Shown one piece after another: positions 58,826 to 64,000 of a DNA stretch of 64,000 nt. Position numbers and translations under genes: made by a program. The first letter of the stretch is position 1; each line of letters starts with the position of its first letter. The DNA is taken from positions 1 through 64,000 of the forward strand of contig VLTN01000040.1 of the NCBI GenBank assembly GCA_008330645.1, in the 5' to 3' direction. Under the pieces are notes generated by a model. The model saw only the letters and a list, made by a program, of their open reading frames with translations. It ran no database searches and was not told the origin of the DNA. This stretch comes from Cafeteria roenbergensis (taxonomy: Eukaryota > Sar > Bigyra > Bicosoecida > Cafeteriaceae).

Positions 58826-61800
58826 TCACTCCGCACCACGCGCCCCGTCAGCACTGACGACTGCCAAAAACGCCTCCTCCAGCGACGGCTCGGTCACGCT
58901 GAAGTAGCTCACGTCCTTGCTGTCCAGCGCGGCGAGTGACTTGAAGATTTGGGCGAGCAGCCGAGAGCGACCAGTCCGCAAGCGCGCCAGCTCCATTTTC
59001 AAGACCGCTCCAACTCGGTCTCTAACCTTAAGCCCCGGGAATTCCCGCAGCTCGGCAAGGACCCGGTCGGCAGCTCCTTCACTTGTGAGTTCAACCTCGA
59101 CAAAGTATGCGTCGCAGAAGCGGTCCTTCAAGTCGGAAGGCGTGCCGATGGTCAGCAGACGGCCGTTTGCCATGATGGCGACGCGGTCTCCAAGTGACGC
59201 TGCTTCGTCCATCGAGTGCGTCGACACAAGCTGGGCGCACCGCGGCTTCGCCGCACGGATGATGGCCCAAATTGCGCGCCGTGCGGCCGGATCCACTCCT
59301 GTCGAAGGCTCGTCGTACACGACGGCAGCTGGAAGGCCCATGACCGCCGTGGCGAGACCGAGCTTGCGCTTGTTGCCCCCGGAGAGTTTGGAAGTCTGTT
59401 TGTGCAAGTGCCGAGTCAGATCTGTGGCATCGGCGACCCCCTCAATGATCGGGCCGCGCTCCGACACCGACAGCCCCCTAATGGCCGCGAACACATGCAT
59501 GTGCACGTAAGGCGTGAGCGTCGGCCACATGGCGTCGTCCTGGGGGCAGTAGCCGACGTGGCCCGGCATGGCGCCCAGCGCCTTGCCCGATAGCGAGACT
59601 TGGCCAGTCATAGTCTGCTGCGTCGAGGAGTCTCCGACGAGCGCCCGCATCGCAGTTGTCTTGCCCGCTCCTGCTGGGCCCAACAGAGCTACCACCTCGC
59701 CCTTGCGCACGCCGAGAGTCCAATTGTCCAGCACTCGCCGCGTCTCGCCGGCCCGCGTCCTCACGTCCATCGTCAGGCCGCGGCCAACGATTCCGCCCTC
59801 CTCGTCCCGCATCAGGTCTGCGCGGGTTAGCTCGGCGCTCACCGATTCGTCTAGCCCCGCAGGAAGTGCGCTTGCCGCTTCGGCCCCTGAGGCTTTGGTC
59901 CGGTCGCGCCCCTCGCTGCCGCTGGTTCCGGCGCAGCCCAGCGCGTACCTGACTTCCGGGGTGTGTTCGACGCCCCACAGCAGCGCACCGAGCACCACAG
60001 TCGCGATCGCACACCACATGAGGTTGTAGCCGATGCCTGTGTCCCAGCCAAGCACCTGTTCCGCAGTGAACGCCCCCGAGGCGGGCCTGGAAACCACAGC
60101 GTCCAGGCGCGCGAGCCGGTCAAGCAAGAAGAAGTAGTTGGCCATGGGGTCAAAGGCCAAAATCCCAAAGAGCTGCTCGCTGACTTTCACGTCCTCAGGT
60201 TTCCCCGACCAGCCCACCGCTGCAGACATCATGTAGATGACCATGCCAAGCACTGCTCCTGCGATGGGCAGCACAGCCGATGCCGAGGCCTCGGACATGC
60301 GCGAAACCGACGCCACCAAGTAGTACGTCATTGCCACGGGCAAAATGGACGCCAGGCTGCCCAGCAGGAAGCCATACCACCTGGAGTCTCCCATCACGGC
60401 AGTCCCAGCCGCTGCAGACACGACCGTGGCCAGCACAAAGACAGGTGCGAGCAGAGCCACATCGGCCGCCATGAGGCCGCCAAAGTACGAGCGAAGGCCC
60501 ATGACCCGCATCTTCACGCGCATGCCGTTGTCGTTGTCGCGCGCCAGCTCGGCCCCGCCGAGGCTGAGGGCATTGGTCATCGAGATCCCCATCATGATGG
60601 GGAAGACGATGCCGATGGCAAGGTTGAAAGACGCAGGCACATCGACCACGTCCGGAAACACGGTCGTCGCGACCGTTGCGCCTCCGTCGCCGGCTGCCAG
60701 CCGCGACGAAGCCTCGCTCAAGGCACGCCGAAGCACAGCCACAGCTGCTGGCAGCGACGTGTTGACCAGCAGCGACACTCCCATCTGCGGCCGAGCCGAC
60801 GCGGCAGCAGACGAGGCGCTTGGAAAGTACGAGGACGCGTTGATGGACGGGGCGCCCGGAAAGACGAGGCCGCCCGCAAGCTGGATCGGCACCCCATAGG
60901 CCGAGGCCGACGAGTCAGCGCCGTGGGCAAAGAACTGGGCGGCCGAGAGGGCGTCGTCCTGCATGGCTGTGGTGTTGTTGTAGACAAGGAGGGTCGCGGT
61001 GCCGCCAATGACGAACGTCTCTCGAGTCGGAGTCGCTGGCACCGGCGACGTCGTGTTGACTCCTCCGCAGCCGCGGAATCCGCCGGCGGTTGCGTTGTTT
61101 GCGCCCGCGGCAGCAGCGATGGTCGGGAGAGCGGAGGGCCCGCTCATCCCGAGCGCCGAGCACACAAACTGCTCGGCGAAGAGCAGCTGGTCCCCTCGAG
61201 GCTCCTGCGAGCTGGTGACGACGGCAAAGGCGCGCGAAAGCAGCGGGGCCGCCAACAGCTCCACAGGCTCGGGCACCACGCTCTTGGGCGCCGACACCAG
61301 CTGGACGAGGCTCAGCAGCACCACCATGGCCGTCACGTACAACACCGGGATCATCATGACGCAGCACGTCTGTGGGTTCTTGCATCTTGCCCAGAACAGG
61401 GTGCGAACCTGGGCCAAGGTTGACGGCTGGGGGTGAACCCGCAGCAGAGCGTCTGCCAGCTTGGTCGTCGCGTCGTCCTTCGGCGAAGGCTCCTCCGCCT
61501 CACTCGCCGCCTCTTCCTCCTCTGAGTCGGTCACCTTGCGGCCAGACCCGCAGCAGCCGGCCCGCTTGCTCCCTGCTTTGGAGTGGTCGAACCTGGCTTC
61601 CACGTCGGCGGCCGTGGCGCCGTCGGTGGGAACCTCCTTCGCCTGCGTGATGGCCAAGAAAACGGACTCGAGGGAGTCCTGCGAGATGGAGACGCCGCTG
61701 GCCTCTGCCGCGGCAAGCGACTCGAACACGCTCGGCAGGCGTTCGGCAGCATCCCAGGGCACATCGATGCACGCCTCCACACGGGTAGCGTCTGAGGAGT

Positions 61801-64000
61801 CGTCCTCTCTTGCCTCGCCGCCAGGGCGAGACGTGGTCATCGAAACGGCGCTCTCGGGCCCGGACTCTGCGCCGCCGGCGCTGGCGGAGCTTGCTGCCGC
61901 CGGTGCCGTCCCCAGGCCCGCCCCCACCTTCGCGGCATTGGCCTCGGACAGCGTCGCAGTCACCTTGTAGCCGTTGGTGAAGTGCTTCTTGAGCGCGAGC
62001 TTGCTCCCGCAGGCCTCGACCCTGCCGCGCTTCAGCACCACAACCTGGTCGGCCAGCAACTCAGCCTCGCTCAGCTCGTGGGTGGTCAGGACGATGCACT
62101 TTCCGGCGCGCCGCGCATCCAAGATCAAGTCCCAAATGTGCCTGCGCGTCGCCGGGTCGCACCCGGACGTGGGCTCGTCGAGGAGAAGCACACGGCACTC
62201 AGGTCGAAGGATGGCCCCAGCGAACGCGAGCTTGCGCCGCATTCCGCCGCTGAACATGTCGACAGCCCGGTCCGCGTCTTTGTCCAGCCCGACCAGTCCC
62301 AGAACCTCTTCGACTCGAGCGTCGCGTTTCTCGACATCAGTCGACGACATTCCCCAGAAGAGCTCCAGATGCTCGCGTGCCGTCATGCCGGGCACGAGCA
62401 GGTTCGCCTGGGGGCAGTATCCAATCGACATGCACAGCTGTGCAGCGTTTGAGCCGACAAGGTCGACCCCAAAGTACGAGATTCTTCCCAGCGTGCGGTC
62501 CAGACCGGCAGTCATCATGGACATCAACGTTGTCTTGCCGCTGCCGTTGTGGCCCAGGAGGCAGGTCAAGTGCCCTGGCGCGACGACCAAGTCAACGCCA
62601 CCGACTGCCAGCAAGTCGGAGGGCGCATGGAACAGCGACGCGGACCCGCGGGACCGGCAGGCGCTCCGAGCGCAGCCTGGCCGCTTGCCCGAGCTGGGCG
62701 CGACGTCGAACCCAAGCGCCTTGCACCGAAGCTCGTCGTTGTGCATTTCCACAGCTGCCCGCTTTCCTTGCACGCTGGAGAACACTTTCACGGCGCCCTC
62801 GATCACGAGGCACTCGTCCTTCCGTTTTCCAAGCGTCGCTTCCGGGTCGAGTTTGCGAACAGCGGGGTTCGTCGTCACCACCCCCGGGCTTTCCTTGATC
62901 GCATCACCTCCCGCTGCGCTCGAGGTGCGGATGTGGTCGACCACCAAGGCCACCGCCAGCCAGAGCACGAACGACGACAAAGCCCCAACCAGCCCAATTG
63001 AGACTGGCACCGACGACGGCGTCGGAGCTGCGCCGATGTTTTCGACGGAGAGTCCGCCGCTCAGAGTGTCCAGCGCAGAGATGGTGCTGAACGTGGCCAC
63101 AAACGCAAACTGCGGCGCGATCATCGCGAGGACGGTGCCAGCTGTGCTCGTCGTCGTGACGGCCAAGGACACAGTTGCCCAGACTCCGAAGACCGGAATG
63201 AAAGAGGCATTCACAATGGCAAATGCCGTGCTGCTTCGCGCCGCCAGCTGGCTGACCGCCGCGGCCATGGGGATGCCAGCCAGAACGCACGCCCAGAGGG
63301 CCACGAGCACCAAGCCGGCATTGGCCAGAACCACCGTCCGGACCGCATACAGCGCGCCAGTGAGAGCCGCGGCGGCTGGGAGAGACAGCACAAAGTAGCC
63401 CAGCAGCTTCGCCCCCCAGTACGCGGCCGGTCGGAGCCCCCGAATCCGGAGCGACTCTCGCATCCCGCCGTTGGTGTCGGTGTTGAATGCTGAGGCAGCA
63501 AGCGCCCAGAAAAAAATCGGACCTGCGCAAATCGTGGGGAGCGGGCGCAGCGAGATCAGTGGAAGACAGCGGCATGACGTTGCTGCGGATGCCGCGCAGC
63601 GGCTGCGACGTCCGCGCGGCTGAGGCGCCCGCACCGGGCTGGGGCTCACCCAACAGGGGGACCGAGGGCAGAAACGCGTTGAGCGCCGGGTCCAGGGTGT
63701 TTCGCCAGGGGTTTGCCGGTTGGGCGAGCGGCAAAATCCGCTGCGGAAACGCGCCGTCGCCTCGCTGCGACGGCGGGGCTGCGGCTGAGGGGGCGCCCTG
63801 CGCCCGGTGAAGGGCGCCGTCGACCCAGGACTGGAGGGCCACAGTGGGCGCCCACGAAAAGTAGGCGTAGGCAGACGCGTCCTTGTTCGTGCCGAAGGGG
63901 TGGCCGATCACAACCTGCCCTGAGTCAGACGCCGGCGCGGGCGAGTCGGCGCGAGAGAGGCGCAGGTCGTACCCCCAGGACGAGTTCGTGGCCGCCGCTC
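58826..64000 (-). CDS. ABCA-type full ABC transporter (N-terminus off window)
   Basis: Exon 2 (58,826-63,522, 1,564 residues) follows a partial exon (63,650-64,000 and beyond) that encodes first extracellular loop sequence (NSSWGYDLR, NPWRNTLDPALNAF). Order: first membrane domain (about 62,930-63,520); nucleotide-binding domain 1 with Walker A GHNGSGKTT (about 62,530-62,560), signature FSGGMRRKL, Walker B VLLLDEPTSG and switch His in LTTHELSEAE; a linker; second membrane domain with a large extracellular loop (about 60,050-61,370); and nucleotide-binding domain 2 with GPAGAGKTT (about 59,650-59,680), LSGGNKRKL, VVYDEPSTG and VSTHSMDEAA. Both ATP sites keep the key residues, so it should be active. 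ABCA proteins move lipids or lipid-like molecules across membranes; the substrate here is unknown. Two membrane halves with large first loops and the ABCA motif set argue against ABCG or bacterial types. Confidence 0.93.
63523..63649 (-). other. Intron in the ABCA-type transporter gene (127 bp, phase 1)
   Basis: The donor is GTGAGC after CTGTTGG (complement ending at 63,650) and the acceptor is TTTGCGCAG before GTCCGATT. Splicing joins VPLLG to PIFFWALAASAF. This restores a continuous first transmembrane region where the unspliced frame is lost. Confidence 0.85.

Noticed and set aside
1-64000. Virus-like elements, transposons, tRNA or rRNA genes
   Set aside because: No reverse transcriptase, integrase, transposase, capsid-like sequence, terminal repeats or tRNA/rRNA-like sequence was recognised by eye; all large repeats are explained by coding minisatellites and the segmental duplication.

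Overview
The window looks like nuclear DNA of a very GC-rich unicellular eukaryote. It carries giant multidomain surface proteins, a eukaryote-type ABCA transporter and short GT-AG introns (about 106-191 bp). GC-rich coding sequence plus Ser/Thr/Pro-repeat, Calx-beta and REJ proteins fits a heterotrophic flagellate such as a Cafeteria-like stramenopile. That placement is inference; no ribosomal or organelle marker is present. All intact genes recognised lie on the minus strand.

Layout, left to right. (1) 1-13,935: the 5' part of a giant type-I surface protein gene, copy 1. It has a separate signal-peptide exon, about 117 units of a 36-bp repeat, about 22 units of a 54-bp repeat, a linker and Calx-beta-type ectodomain; its 3' end lies off the left edge. 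(2) 13,936-15,394: promoter and upstream spacer. (3) 15,583-15,963 (+): a 3' remnant of an acyl-CoA dehydrogenase gene at the duplication junction. (4) 15,913-47,236: paralogue copy 2, with the same plan and all of its 3' end: signal-peptide exon, about 242 units of the 54-bp repeat, Calx-beta modules, a REJ region, more Calx-beta-like modules, a Ser/Thr/Pro stalk and one membrane span. Its theoretical product exceeds 10,000 residues. (5) 47,237-49,459: promoter plus duplicated spacer. (6) 49,460-57,787: a secreted or surface protein with fibronectin-III, glycine-rich, Kelch and P-like domains. (7) 57,788-58,825: spacer. (8) 58,826-64,000: an ABCA-type full transporter, N-terminus cut by the right edge.

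The central observation is that copies 1 and 2 form a tandem segmental duplication (unit about 34 kb) with mosaic divergence. Ectodomain (1-7,830 versus 25,946-33,777) and distal upstream spacer (14,209-15,394 versus 48,052-49,236) are each about 98.5-99% identical by eye. The block between them (promoter, signal-peptide exon, intron, N-terminus, repeat array) is clearly diverged. This looks like exchange or differential homogenisation of a 5' 'promoter + signal peptide + mucin array' cassette between surface-protein paralogues.

Several frame breaks sit in homopolymers or deep inside the 13-kb array, most densely at about 39.8-42.2 kb. They look more like long-read consensus errors than biology. 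No virus-like element, transposon, tRNA, rRNA or CRISPR array was recognised.
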